Position numbers and translations under genes: made by a program. A DNA stretch of 64,000 nucleotides from Pseudoalteromonas ulvae UL12 (GTDB lineage Bacteria; Pseudomonadota; Gammaproteobacteria; Enterobacterales; Alteromonadaceae): the NCBI RefSeq assembly GCF_014925405.1, contig NZ_AQHJ01000027.1, forward strand, positions 248,001 through 312,000, written 5' to 3'. Shown piece by piece: positions 1 to 8,327 of this stretch. Below the pieces are notes generated by a model. It searched no databases. It saw only the letters and a program-made list of their open reading frames with translations, and was not told the DNA's origin. Positions within the stretch are counted from its first letter, which is position 1; each line of letters starts with the position of its first letter.

Positions 1-331
1 TGACTGAGTTGCCAAGCAGATCTGAGCGAGCCCCTGAAACAAACGCAGCGTATTGAAATTCATTTGGGCCTGTACAGACTAAACCATGACGATCGATATG
101 CGCTGAAAACATAATGCTGTGGGGATCGTTTCCTTGAGCTACGAGCACACCTTCATACCAAGTGACTTTCGCACCGCGCTCTTCTAACTCTCGTTGTAAA
201 ACTCGAAAAAAAGAATGCTCCGCTCCAACCACGCTTGGGTTACGTAGCAGCGAATTAAGGAGATGAATAAATGAATCGGGTAAACCATGATGATGATTAT
301 CTGAGTGACTCTTATGATGGACTGAACTCAT
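1..331 (-). CDS. M42-family-like metallopeptidase, N-terminal part (runs off the left edge)
   Basis: Reading the minus strand from an ATG at 329-331 gives an open frame to the window edge (about 110 residues). After a His-rich start it contains a segment reading FSAHIDRHGL, which resembles the first metal-binding His-x-Asp of M42 (glutamyl aminopeptidase/deblocking) or M20 co-catalytic zinc peptidases. The spacing from the N terminus fits M42 proteins. The C-terminal catalytic and second metal residues lie outside the window, so the family call is tentative. It is divergent from the GNAT/C39 gene at 598 with about 250 bp between them. I recall peptidases and RimK-type ligases occurring near GNAT/C39 genes in related genomes, but that is memory and not shown here. 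Confidence 0.6.
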   Translation of the reverse strand, partial: MSSVHHKSHSDNHHHGLPDSFIHLLNSLLRNPSVVGAEHSFFRVLQRELEERGAKVTWYEGVLVAQGNDPHSIMFSAHIDRHGLVCTGPNEFQYAAFVSGARSDLLGNSV

Positions 332-583
332 ATTTATTCCAATTATAAATAGGTCGCTAGGGCAATGCTTGCCACATCATTTCTGACGGTCTGGGCACCC
401 CAACTTAAGGGGTTAAAACAGCTATATAACGTGGAATATTCATAAATGCAAATAAAAACATTGATTTTTTAAATAAAATATTCATCTCATCCTGACGATT
501 AAAATAAGTTGTCAAACTATAGTATTTCAATACTTTACAACTATTTTTTCAAAGCGCACAATTCTCACTACACAGGTAATTTT

Positions 584-601
584 ATGAGCAACAAACGTTG
601 A
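584..601 (+). other. Five-codon mini-ORF overlapping the TTG start of the GNAT/C39 gene
   Basis: ATG at 584 follows CAGGTAATTTT and encodes Met-Ser-Asn-Lys-Arg before TGA at 599-601. The stop overlaps the TTG at 598-600 that opens the GNAT frame. It could be a coupling leader or the true N terminus displaced by a single-base indel. Confidence 0.4.
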
Positions 602-1701
602 TCTCCCCTCTTTTCAGACCCGCAGTAATGAGTGATCTGACTGCACTTGAAGCCCTCGAAAACACGTGTTTTAGCAGTGATAAAATTAGTCGACGAAGCT
701 TTTTACGCTGGCTCAAGTCCGGCAATTGCCTCATTTATGTTGCAGAGCAAGAACAAATATTGCTCGGCTACGGATTAGTGTTACTTCATAAAGGCACTCA
801 ACTGGCCCGCTTATACTCATTGGCGATTAGTCCTAACGCCAGAGGATTAGGCATCGCCAAGCAATTATTGGCTCATTTAGAGTTAGCTGCTGCAGATTCT
901 GGGCGGTTATTTATGCGACTAGAAGTAGCCAAACCCAACCTTGCCGCGATTAGTCTGTATCAGCAACTAGGGTACAAAAAATTTGGTGAATACAGCCAAT
1001 ACTACCACGATCATAGCGATGCCCTGCGGATGCAAAAGCGGATCCGGAATCTAGTTGCAGCAAAGCAGCCAAAACCGGTTCCTTGGTATCAACAAACCAC
1101 CGAGTTTACCTGCGGGCCGGCATCTTTAATGATGGCCATGGCGTCATTGGATACCACTCTTGTGCCAAATCAAATGCTAGAGCTCGATATTTGGCGAGAA
1201 GCCACCACTATTTTTATGACCTCAGGCCATGGTGGTTGCCATCCTTTAGGTTTAGCTATTGCAGCAAAACATCGCGGCTACCCTGTTGATTGTTACATCA
1301 GCCACCAGCGCCCTCTTTTTATTGACGGTGTACGCAGCGCGCACAAAAAAGAAGTGATGCAAGTGGTCGAGCAACAATTTAGAAGTAAATCAGAGCAACT
1401 AGGTATCAATGTTCACTACCAAGATTTTAGCCAAATACAGGTAGAACAATGGCTGCAAAGCGGCTATGCCATTTTAATTTTGATTAGCACATACCGCATG
1501 GATGGCCGTAAAGTCCCTCATTGGGTTGCCGTAACTGCGATTGATGAAGTGTGCTTATATGTGCATGATCCAGATCCTGACGATGAACGCCCCGATCCAC
1601 TCGATTGCCAGCATTTACCGATTGCCCGAGCAGACTTTGATAAAATGTCTCAATTCGGCTCTGATAAATTGCGCACTTGTGTGGTACTAAAGCCCAGTTA
1701 A
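598..1701 (+). CDS. GNAT acetyltransferase fused to a peptidase C39-like domain
   Basis: Residues about 1-150 form a GNAT fold: it opens with FRPAVMSDLTALEALE and has the acetyl-CoA loop region SPNARGLGIAKQLL. Residues about 155-367 form a C39-like cysteine peptidase with Cys172 in TCGPASLMMA, a His in VPHWVAV and an Asp in YVHDPD, the usual Cys-His-Asp triad. The combination is a known fusion family of unknown substrate. The start is unusual. The only in-frame candidate upstream of the GNAT core is TTG at 598. It overlaps the stop of a five-codon ORF (ATG at 584, TGA at 599-601) that has the better ribosome site (CAGGTAA). Translation may be coupled, or one base may have been lost. An internal ATG at 628 would cut into the first GNAT strand. 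It is convergent with the GDPD gene, overlapping by 15 bp. Confidence 0.85.
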   Translation: MISPLFRPAVMSDLTALEALENTCFSSDKISRRSFLRWLKSGNCLIYVAEQEQILLGYGLVLLHKGTQLARLYSLAISPNARGLGIAKQLLAHLELAAADSGRLFMRLEVAKPNLAAISLYQQLGYKKFGEYSQYYHDHSDALRMQKRIRNLVAAKQPKPVPWYQQTTEFTCGPASLMMAMASLDTTLVPNQMLELDIWREATTIFMTSGHGGCHPLGLAIAAKHRGYPVDCYISHQRPLFIDGVRSAHKKEVMQVVEQQFRSKSEQLGINVHYQDFSQIQVEQWLQSGYAILILISTYRMDGRKVPHWVAVTAIDEVCLYVHDPDPDDERPDPLDCQHLPIARADFDKMSQFGSDKLRTCVVLKPS

Positions 1702-2904
1702 ATCTAAACAATTTGCATAATAAGCCGCTGTAGCTGGCCAATCAGAAAACACCGCTTTGACTCCTACTTGTTGTGCTAAAACATCAAGCACAACAAGTTT
1801 ATCACCCGAATGACGAATTGCAGATTGCACACTTTGGTAGTACCACATCGCACCACGCGGCGGTGAACGCTCAAAAGACCAAGCAATCAGATTTAATCCT
1901 GCTTTTTTGGCAGCTAATGCATAGGCCGATGGAATGATCTCACCTTGCTCAGAGAGCTGAACCAAAACCCAAATAGGCGGAGCTAAGTTTTTTAGCCCCG
2001 CTTGAGCCAGTTGCTGCATGGACGGTTGCCATGTTGAGGGATCATTGGCATTAAATTCAGCTTGCTCATAACGCTCATCCAGCCACACAATCTGCTCAGC
2101 AGGGATAGTGGGGTGCGCGAGCCAAAACTCAATATCAGAAAACTGAAATGATTGCAGCCAAACATCCTGCCATTTCACCCCAGCTTGCTGATACTCATTG
2201 AATAACATCGTCGCGTATTGTGTTTGTGTGAGCCCAAAAAAAGGCATCTCAACCATAGGCTGTTTTAGCTCAGGCACCATTTTGACATCGAGCGATTGAA
2301 ACAATTGGATACTCTGTTTATGTGTCATCAATGTACCCGTTTGTGCATATAAATCAGTGCGCCACTTTTCAGTTCCTTGGACAAATTCAGCCGGTGTTTT
2401 TGCTTTGGGGTTCACACCATCCATTTTGCCTTTTAGGGTTAAAAACTCATCAACTGTGATATCTGATGTACAACACAATGCTGAAGCTGCTTGCCCTGTT
2501 TGCTCATTATAAGATTCAAAAGGTTGTCGACACGTTTTAGCCAAACTTGGCTGTAATAAAATATCCGTAGTCGCATGTAGGTCACATTGTGAATGGCGGC
2601 AAACCAATTGAGCATCTTTGGTAAATGTGACGTCACACTCTAATGCCCCGGCTCCCATTTTGGCGGCTGCTATATATGATTCACGGGTATGCTCTGGAAA
2701 TTGAAGGGGAGCTCCTCGATGCCCAATCGCAAATGATTGGCCTTTCATTGGTTTATGTTCACAGCTTTTTAAACGTGATTTCAATACACTCGGCGCTAAA
2801 AGCTCTATTTGGTAATTAGGCCTCACCCCCACAGATACATTCGCTAAACTTGACAAACTCACGACACATAATAAAACACAGCTTAAAAAATTATAAATTT
2901 GCAT
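1687..2904 (-). CDS. Periplasmic glycerophosphodiester phosphodiesterase family protein
   Basis: The 405-residue protein starts with a Sec signal peptide (hydrophobic stretch to about residue 21). The GDPD catalytic set is visible: His62-Arg63 in GHRGAP, Glu89 and Asp91 in ALECDVTF, and His104. These coordinate the metal and hydrolyse glycerophosphodiesters in the family. The protein is longer than compact GDPDs (about 250 residues) because of insertions in the middle, including a Cys-rich stretch near residues 140-150, as in GlpQ-like periplasmic forms. The substrate cannot be read from sequence. It is a single gene, convergent with and overlapping the tail of the GNAT/C39 gene. Confidence 0.85.
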   Translation of the reverse strand: MQIYNFLSCVLLCVVSLSSLANVSVGVRPNYQIELLAPSVLKSRLKSCEHKPMKGQSFAIGHRGAPLQFPEHTRESYIAAAKMGAGALECDVTFTKDAQLVCRHSQCDLHATTDILLQPSLAKTCRQPFESYNEQTGQAASALCCTSDITVDEFLTLKGKMDGVNPKAKTPAEFVQGTEKWRTDLYAQTGTLMTHKQSIQLFQSLDVKMVPELKQPMVEMPFFGLTQTQYATMLFNEYQQAGVKWQDVWLQSFQFSDIEFWLAHPTIPAEQIVWLDERYEQAEFNANDPSTWQPSMQQLAQAGLKNLAPPIWVLVQLSEQGEIIPSAYALAAKKAGLNLIAWSFERSPPRGAMWYYQSVQSAIRHSGDKLVVLDVLAQQVGVKAVFSDWPATAAYYANCLDLTGL

Positions 2905-3075
2905 AGATTACTCTGTTTATCAAACTCCATTAAGTTTAACGAAACAATATGTCATTTTTGCTAATCAAACTTATATTTTAATAATCAATCAGCGAATAAA
3001 GCTGACCTAACAGATTAAAAATACAACAAATACGCTACGCTTAATTGAACGTAACCGCTTACAAGGAGAGTATGA

Positions 3076-5553
3076 ATGCAAACACCTCTTGAGGCTTTTT
3101 TCAACTCGAGTTACATGCCCCACGGCCACTGCTATTTATGGCAGCCTGGTATTTTATGGGTGAATGTTCTTTCAGATTTATTGATTGCCACCGCCTACTT
3201 TTCAATCCCTATTGCACTATGGATATTTGTTAAACAACGCAAAGATTTAAGGTTCAAAGGTATTTTCATTTTATTTGCTTTGTTCATCCTATGCTGTGGT
3301 ATTACACATTTATTTTCTATTTATACCATTTGGCATGGCTCTTATGGCGTGCATGGCATTTTAAAAGCAATTACCGCTATTATTTCAATAACCACAGCTC
3401 TCATTCTATTTAAAAACATTAACACACTGCTCGCTATTCCTTCGGCTCAACAATTAGAAGAAGCTATTAATCGTGCTGCTACGGAAAAATCACGACGCGC
3501 ACATGCAGAGCAAACCCAAAAATCAGAGGCGATTTTTAAGTTTGCATTAGAGTTACTTCCAACAGGGTTACTCATTATAGATACCAATCAAACCATCCGA
3601 GTAGTGAATAATGCACTCGCTAAACTTTTTGAATATGAACCTGATGAATTAGTTGGTATGCCTTTAGCTGCTTTGCTCAACGATGAGCAAGCCAAATTTC
3701 ATCACGTATTAACACAAAGCTATTTAAACCAACCCGAGCAAGCGCATGCTATGGCATCAGGTCGGACAGTAAGAGGGAAAACAAAATATGGAAACGAAGT
3801 ATGGGTCGAAGTGAGTCTGTCTACGCATGACTTCAACAATGAAAAGCATGTTTTTGCGAGTGTCAACAATACATACGAAACAATCAGCGACCTCAATTTT
3901 GTCTTCGAAAAATCCAATCGATTACAGCGAGTAATTGATGCCACCGAAGATGGCATCTGGGAATGGAATATCCAAAGTAATGATGTGTGGTATTCAAACC
4001 GATTAATGCACATGCTAGGAGTTAACCCTGATACAACAAAAGCAGACTTTAATCTATGGCGTGAACATATTCACCCAGATGATAAAGACAGAGTGCTTGA
4101 AGCATTAGAGCAGCATGTAACTCAACAACAAAAGTATGATGTTACATATAGAGGGCAAGTGTCACCGGAGCAATATCAATGGGTCCGAGCAAGAGGAAAC
4201 ACTATTTTTGATACTGATAACCAGCCATTATTAATGTCAGGAACACTAACTAATGTAAATTATTTAAAAGAGCTCGAAATCGAAATAAGTGAAAAAAGTC
4301 GGTTCTTAAATGCCATTTTAAACAAATCTCTCAGTGGTATGTTTATCTATGATCTGCCTTTGCAGCGCATCACCTTTGTTAATAAACAGTTTTGTGAAAT
4401 AACCGGTTATAACTTTAAACAACTTGAAATCATACAAAGTCAGAAGAGCTTTATCGAATTGATTCATCCTGACGATCAAGTAATGTTACAAACGCAATTT
4501 AACGACTTGTTCACTAATCAAAACAGTGAAGCTAACTCACTTGAATTTCGGATCCAGCATCAAAATGGGCATTGGGTATGGTGCTTTTGTAAACAATCTG
4601 TCTATTCGTTCAATGACCTGCACCTGGTCAAAGAAATCATTGGTACTTTCTTTGACATCTCTGATCAAAAAGAACAGAAAGATAAGATCCGTTCTTTATC
4701 ACAAGACTTTTATACTACATTCGAACAAGCCGCAGTAGGGATAGCACATGTTGGTTTGGATGGTTCTTGGCTCAAAGCGAATAAAAAAATATGTGAAATA
4801 CTCGAGTATAACTTAGTAGAATTGCTCAGTTTGAACTTTCAAAAAATTACCCACCCTGATGACCTCGATGAAGATCTAGAATTAGTAGCAACATTAATGT
4901 CTGGAGAGCAAACACAATACTCCATTGAAAAACGTTATATTTGTAAGAGTGGTCGTGTTATTTGGGCTTATTTGACCGTTTCGTTAGTGATAGATGAATG
5001 GGATAATCCCAGCCATTTTATTTCAGTCATTGAAGATATTACTGAACGAAAAGAAGTCGAAAGTGCACTAGCAGAATCAAATCTAGCGCTGGAAAAGTTC
5101 GCTTATTCAGCCTCTCATGACTTGCAAGAACCTTTACGTAAAATCAGTGCATTTTCTGATAGTTTAAGTGACAGATTAGTCGGAAAATTAAGTGATCCTG
5201 ATGCCGTATACGAACTTAGCCGTATCACCGATGCGGCCAGTCGCATGCGCGGTATGATTAATAGTTTATTGCAACTTTCCCGCTACTCTAAACACCAACT
5301 ACATAAAGAACAACTGCAATTTTCTGGCCTAGTTGAACTGCTCAAAGAAGATCTTTCGCAAGCTATCAAAGAGAGCCAATGTACTATACTGCTTGAACAA
5401 GATTTCATCATTGATGCGGATTTGAATAGCTTTTTACAAGTATTACGTAATTTAGTCACTAATAGTATTCGCTATCGAGATGAATCTCGGGCACTGGTGG
5501 TTACTTTTTCCAGCCAAACCATTAACGATAAACTAATGTTAACGATAAACTAA
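3076..5553 (+). CDS. Ethylene-receptor-like multi-PAS histidine kinase, large 5' part of a split gene
   Basis: Residues 1-125 form a three-helix membrane domain with PHGHCYLWQP followed by the ethylene-binding signature: Asp34, Tyr41, Ile44, Pro45, Ile71, Cys74 and His78 match ETR1 Asp25, Tyr32, Ile35, Pro36, Ile62, Cys65 and His69. Cys and His are the Cu(I) ligands in ETR1. Four PAS domains follow (about 150-270, 285-400, 405-535, 545-665), then HisKA with the phospho-acceptor His681 in SASHDLQEPL and the ATPase N-box near residues 785-800. The frame stops at 5553, before the G1 box, because a 17-bp tandem duplication shifts the frame. The rest of the ATPase is encoded at 5553-5777. Removing one repeat unit would restore an 894-residue kinase. 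The start is supported by AAGGAGAG just upstream. Co-transcription with the REC and GGDEF genes downstream is likely. Confidence 0.88.
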   Translation: MQTPLEAFFNSSYMPHGHCYLWQPGILWVNVLSDLLIATAYFSIPIALWIFVKQRKDLRFKGIFILFALFILCCGITHLFSIYTIWHGSYGVHGILKAITAIISITTALILFKNINTLLAIPSAQQLEEAINRAATEKSRRAHAEQTQKSEAIFKFALELLPTGLLIIDTNQTIRVVNNALAKLFEYEPDELVGMPLAALLNDEQAKFHHVLTQSYLNQPEQAHAMASGRTVRGKTKYGNEVWVEVSLSTHDFNNEKHVFASVNNTYETISDLNFVFEKSNRLQRVIDATEDGIWEWNIQSNDVWYSNRLMHMLGVNPDTTKADFNLWREHIHPDDKDRVLEALEQHVTQQQKYDVTYRGQVSPEQYQWVRARGNTIFDTDNQPLLMSGTLTNVNYLKELEIEISEKSRFLNAILNKSLSGMFIYDLPLQRITFVNKQFCEITGYNFKQLEIIQSQKSFIELIHPDDQVMLQTQFNDLFTNQNSEANSLEFRIQHQNGHWVWCFCKQSVYSFNDLHLVKEIIGTFFDISDQKEQKDKIRSLSQDFYTTFEQAAVGIAHVGLDGSWLKANKKICEILEYNLVELLSLNFQKITHPDDLDEDLELVATLMSGEQTQYSIEKRYICKSGRVIWAYLTVSLVIDEWDNPSHFISVIEDITERKEVESALAESNLALEKFAYSASHDLQEPLRKISAFSDSLSDRLVGKLSDPDAVYELSRITDAASRMRGMINSLLQLSRYSKHQLHKEQLQFSGLVELLKEDLSQAIKESQCTILLEQDFIIDADLNSFLQVLRNLVTNSIRYRDESRALVVTFSSQTINDKLMLTIN

Positions 5554-5565
5554 TGTTAACGATAA
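5522..5565 (+). repeat. 17-bp tandem duplication that shifts the kinase frame
   Basis: AACGATAAACTAATGTT occurs at 5524-5540 and again at 5541-5557, followed by a partial third copy AACGATAA (5558-5565). The 10-base TTAACGATAA recurs at 5522, 5539 and 5556. One unit would read through as an intact ATPase; two units give +17 bases and a stop. Seventeen is not a multiple of three. Confidence 0.97.
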
Positions 5566-5777
5566 CAGACAATGGCATTGGGTTTGATCAAAAGTACGCT
5601 TCTGATATTTTTCAACCCTTTAAACGTTTAGCGCCCAATAAGATTCTGGGATATGGTATGGGGTTAGCTATTTGCAAACAGATAATCAGAGCCCATGAGG
5701 GTGATATAAAAGCAAATAGCCATCAATCTCTTGGGTGTGAATTTATCATCACACTACCGACAAAAGGAGTGGTTTAA
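5553..5777 (+). CDS. C-terminal HATPase fragment of the split ethylene-receptor-like kinase
   Basis: The 74-residue frame contains the rest of the HATPase_c domain: the G1 box TDNGIGF, the F-box IFQPFKRL and the G2 box GYGMGLAI. It lacks the N-box and the phospho-acceptor His, which are in the preceding frame. Its ATG overlaps the stop of that frame (TAATG at 5551-5555), so coupled re-initiation is possible. It could complement in trans, or simply be the broken tail. Its stop overlaps the ATG of the next gene by one base, which keeps the ancestral operon organisation. Confidence 0.85.
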   Translation: MLTITDNGIGFDQKYASDIFQPFKRLAPNKILGYGMGLAICKQIIRAHEGDIKANSHQSLGCEFIITLPTKGVV

Positions 5778-6199
5778 TGAGCGATTGTTTTAGAATTTTG
5801 TTTGTTGATGACGACGCTGATGATCAATACCTAGTACAACGCGCACTAGAAAAAATAACCTATCGTATTGAGCTCGTGTGTTTAAGTTCGGCTAATGAGC
5901 TGTTCACATTTTTGGAAAAACCAACAGAGCCCGTTAAGCAGCTTATTTTGCTCGACCTGAATCTGCCCATGATTAGTGGGTACGAAGCATTAAAAAAAGT
6001 TAAACAATCAAAACAGTTTTGTAGTACCCCTTGTATTATTTATTCAACCTCTCAATCGAGTCGAGATATCGCAGATTCATACCAGGTTGGAGCCAACTCA
6101 TTTATTATTAAACCCGATACATTTACTGAAACAGTCAATATTTTGCAGGATTTATGTGATTACTGGTTTGGTATCGTCACATTAAAAGGCAGTAATTAA
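5777..6199 (+). CDS. Single-domain response regulator (Rcp1-like REC)
   Basis: The 140 residues form one REC domain: the acidic cluster DDDADD near the N terminus, the phospho-acceptor Asp in LILLDLNLP, the Ser/Thr switch in IYSTSQS and the conserved Lys in IIKPDT. The double-acid pattern after the first Asp and the missing output domain match Rcp1-type regulators, which often partner PAS- or phytochrome-type kinases. It overlaps the 3' kinase fragment by one base (TAATG), so it is probably the cognate partner of the ethylene-receptor-like kinase. A downstream phosphate acceptor cannot be identified. Confidence 0.88.
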   Translation: MSDCFRILFVDDDADDQYLVQRALEKITYRIELVCLSSANELFTFLEKPTEPVKQLILLDLNLPMISGYEALKKVKQSKQFCSTPCIIYSTSQSSRDIADSYQVGANSFIIKPDTFTETVNILQDLCDYWFGIVTLKGSN

Positions 6200-6244
6200 A
6201 ATGTACTATGCCCTCCAGTTATTTTTTCATAAGGATTTGAACCT

Positions 6245-7189
6245 ATGCTAGTTTCACCAACATTAACTCTCGGACAACACCATGTAGACTTTAGTGTGTT
6301 AGTTATTGAAGATAACTTCGATGATTTTTATTTAGTTCGTCAAATGCTGGCTAAAGATCTTCGTAAAACCTATGAGCTGTTGCATGCCCAATCACTTGAA
6401 GAAGCCCAACTCACCTTAGAGCACGCCAAGCCTGATCTTATATTACTAGATTTGGGGCTCGAACAAACACAAGGACTGCAAACCTTAACGGCTCTACAAG
6501 AACAGAGCACGGATCTGCCTGTGATTGTTTTTACTGGCGTTGATGATGAAGATTTAGGAGAGCAAGCCATTAAAATGGGCGCAGAAGATTATTTGCCCAA
6601 AGCGCAAGCCAATAGCGCGATTCTCTCGCGCGCCATTTCCTATGCAGTGGAGCGACATAGTCTGTTAACTAAAATCCAGCAACAAGCCTGGGTTGATACC
6701 CTAACGGGGTTAGCTAATCGCCCCGCACTATTTCAATATTTAACAACTCAAATCAACAATTCAAATAGGAATAAACAGTCTATTACCGTTGTGATGATTG
6801 ATCTCGATGGATTTAAAGCCATTAACGATAAATTTGGCCATCAAGCGGGTGATGATGTCTTAATCACGATAGCAAATCGACTAGAAGAACATAAACGTGT
6901 CAATGATTTTGTTGCGCGATTAGGTGGAGATGAATTTATTTGGGTCTTAATTGGCTGCGAGCCAAAAGAAAAAACCCTTGATTTAATTGAACATAAGCTA
7001 AAGTTGATTAATCATGATATTCCCCTTGAGCTAGATCTGCACCAGTCGATCACGGCACGTGTTGGGGCCAGTATTGGTGTCGCTATGTGGGAATCAGAAA
7101 ACAACCCGCAAGCACTTATTAATCGTGCTGATAAAGCCATGTACCAAAGCAAACATCATGGTAAAAATCAAATTCACTTTGCAGAATAA
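6245..7189 (+). CDS. REC-GGDEF response regulator (diguanylate cyclase)
   Basis: Residues about 15-135 are a REC domain (IEDNFDDFYLV, phospho-Asp in LILLDLGL, conserved Lys in YLPKAQ). Residues about 150-312 are a GGDEF domain with an intact active site RLGGDEFIWV, so c-di-GMP synthesis from two GTP is expected. No RxxD inhibitory site was identified at the usual place just upstream of GGDEF. It lies 45 bp after the REC gene in the same direction and probably forms a sensor-regulator-cyclase operon with the split kinase. Loss of kinase function could leave this cyclase without input. Confidence 0.9.
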   Translation: MLVSPTLTLGQHHVDFSVLVIEDNFDDFYLVRQMLAKDLRKTYELLHAQSLEEAQLTLEHAKPDLILLDLGLEQTQGLQTLTALQEQSTDLPVIVFTGVDDEDLGEQAIKMGAEDYLPKAQANSAILSRAISYAVERHSLLTKIQQQAWVDTLTGLANRPALFQYLTTQINNSNRNKQSITVVMIDLDGFKAINDKFGHQAGDDVLITIANRLEEHKRVNDFVARLGGDEFIWVLIGCEPKEKTLDLIEHKLKLINHDIPLELDLHQSITARVGASIGVAMWESENNPQALINRADKAMYQSKHHGKNQIHFAE

Positions 7190-7356
7190 TACATGGGTCA
7201 CCGACATTTTTTACACACCCCTTAGTCTAAACCGTACGTGTAATGTGCCTGATTCGACCACCACACTCTCAAGCACAAGTAACTACGCCCTACTGACAGT
7301 CGGCGTTAAAAACGCTATTCTCTGCAATCTTATACATTATCACAGTGTTGAAAACC

Positions 7357-8319
7357 ATGCTGACTAAGAAGCTGATACATTGTTTACTTCTCTTACTGTT
7401 ACTCACTCAAATGGGCTGTACTGCTCGCGAACAGGGAATTAATGCCAATAACATTTCAGTTAAAGAGTTATCGGCCACCGTGCTCAATCACCAACAAGTT
7501 CATTTCAAGCCTCTCGCTCATCCACCGCAAGCGTTAAAGGAAACCTCAGGGCTAGCACTCTTTAACAATCAACTATGGAGTATCAATGATAGTGGAGATA
7601 CCCCCACTCTTTATGGCTTATCGGCTGAATTAAACACAATAGAGCAAAAAGTGACACTCAATCAGGCCACAAACAAAGATTGGGAATCGTTAGCCAGTGA
7701 TAACGATCATTTATACATCGCAGATTGTGGCAATAATTCAGGGGCGCGTAATCAATTCACCCTTTACCAAGTACCGTGGCAGTCTATTAACGAAGCAAAA
7801 CAGCACACCATCGAACCGTCATTAGCGATTGTGTTTAGTTACTTAAATAAACCGGCTCAGCTAAAAAAATACCAACATAATTTTGACTGTGAGGCGATCA
7901 CCTTAGTGAATGATACTATGTGGTTATTTTCTAAAAACTGGGAAAATAACTACACAGACTTATATCACGTGCCATTAAGCGAAGGCTCTCAATCAATAGC
8001 CTCTCAGGCTACGTATAATATTAATGGTTTAATCACTGCGGCCGATTATCATCCAAAAACTCAGCAGCTCGCGTTATTGGGTTACAGTAAAAATCGCTTG
8101 TTTGGCCATGCTTTTGTTTGGTTATTCGATGTAAGAGATAATAAGGTTGTTACAACAACTGCCCAGTATTACCAGCTCCCCTTGTACGCGCAATGGGAAG
8201 GGATCGTGTGGCAAAATGACAAGCAACTTATTATTAGCACAGAGCAAAGCCCGCTTTCTAAAGTCATGATTGCTCAGTTAACACTGAGCTTAAATGAACC
8301 AAATAAACAGCCCTTCTAG
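7357..8319 (+). CDS. Secreted or lipoprotein-like beta-propeller protein of unknown function
   Basis: The ATG at 7357 is preferred over a GTG at 7345 because it directly precedes a compact signal (Lys-Lys, a poly-Leu core, then TQMGC). The Cys may be lipidated, but the lipobox is imperfect (Gln and Met at -3 and -2). The mature part has repeated strand-turn segments such as ETSGLALFNNQLWSINDSGD and a WEGIVW near the end, typical of SdiA-regulated/NHL-type beta-propellers. No catalytic motif is evident. The coding end runs into a terminator hairpin. Confidence 0.65.
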   Translation: MLTKKLIHCLLLLLLLTQMGCTAREQGINANNISVKELSATVLNHQQVHFKPLAHPPQALKETSGLALFNNQLWSINDSGDTPTLYGLSAELNTIEQKVTLNQATNKDWESLASDNDHLYIADCGNNSGARNQFTLYQVPWQSINEAKQHTIEPSLAIVFSYLNKPAQLKKYQHNFDCEAITLVNDTMWLFSKNWENNYTDLYHVPLSEGSQSIASQATYNINGLITAADYHPKTQQLALLGYSKNRLFGHAFVWLFDVRDNKVVTTTAQYYQLPLYAQWEGIVWQNDKQLIISTEQSPLSKVMIAQLTLSLNEPNKQPF

Positions 8320-8327
8320 GGCTTTTT
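8309..8327 (+). terminator. Hairpin terminator overlapping the stop of the propeller gene
   Basis: AGCCC-TTCTA-GGGCT followed by TTTTT. The stem includes the stop codon TAG, and the hairpin abuts the convergent kinase gene, so it may act in both directions. Confidence 0.7.

Noticed and set aside
7059..7367. Plus-strand open frame across the GGDEF end
   Set aside because: It overlaps a well-supported GGDEF domain in another frame and has no recognisable protein motifs.
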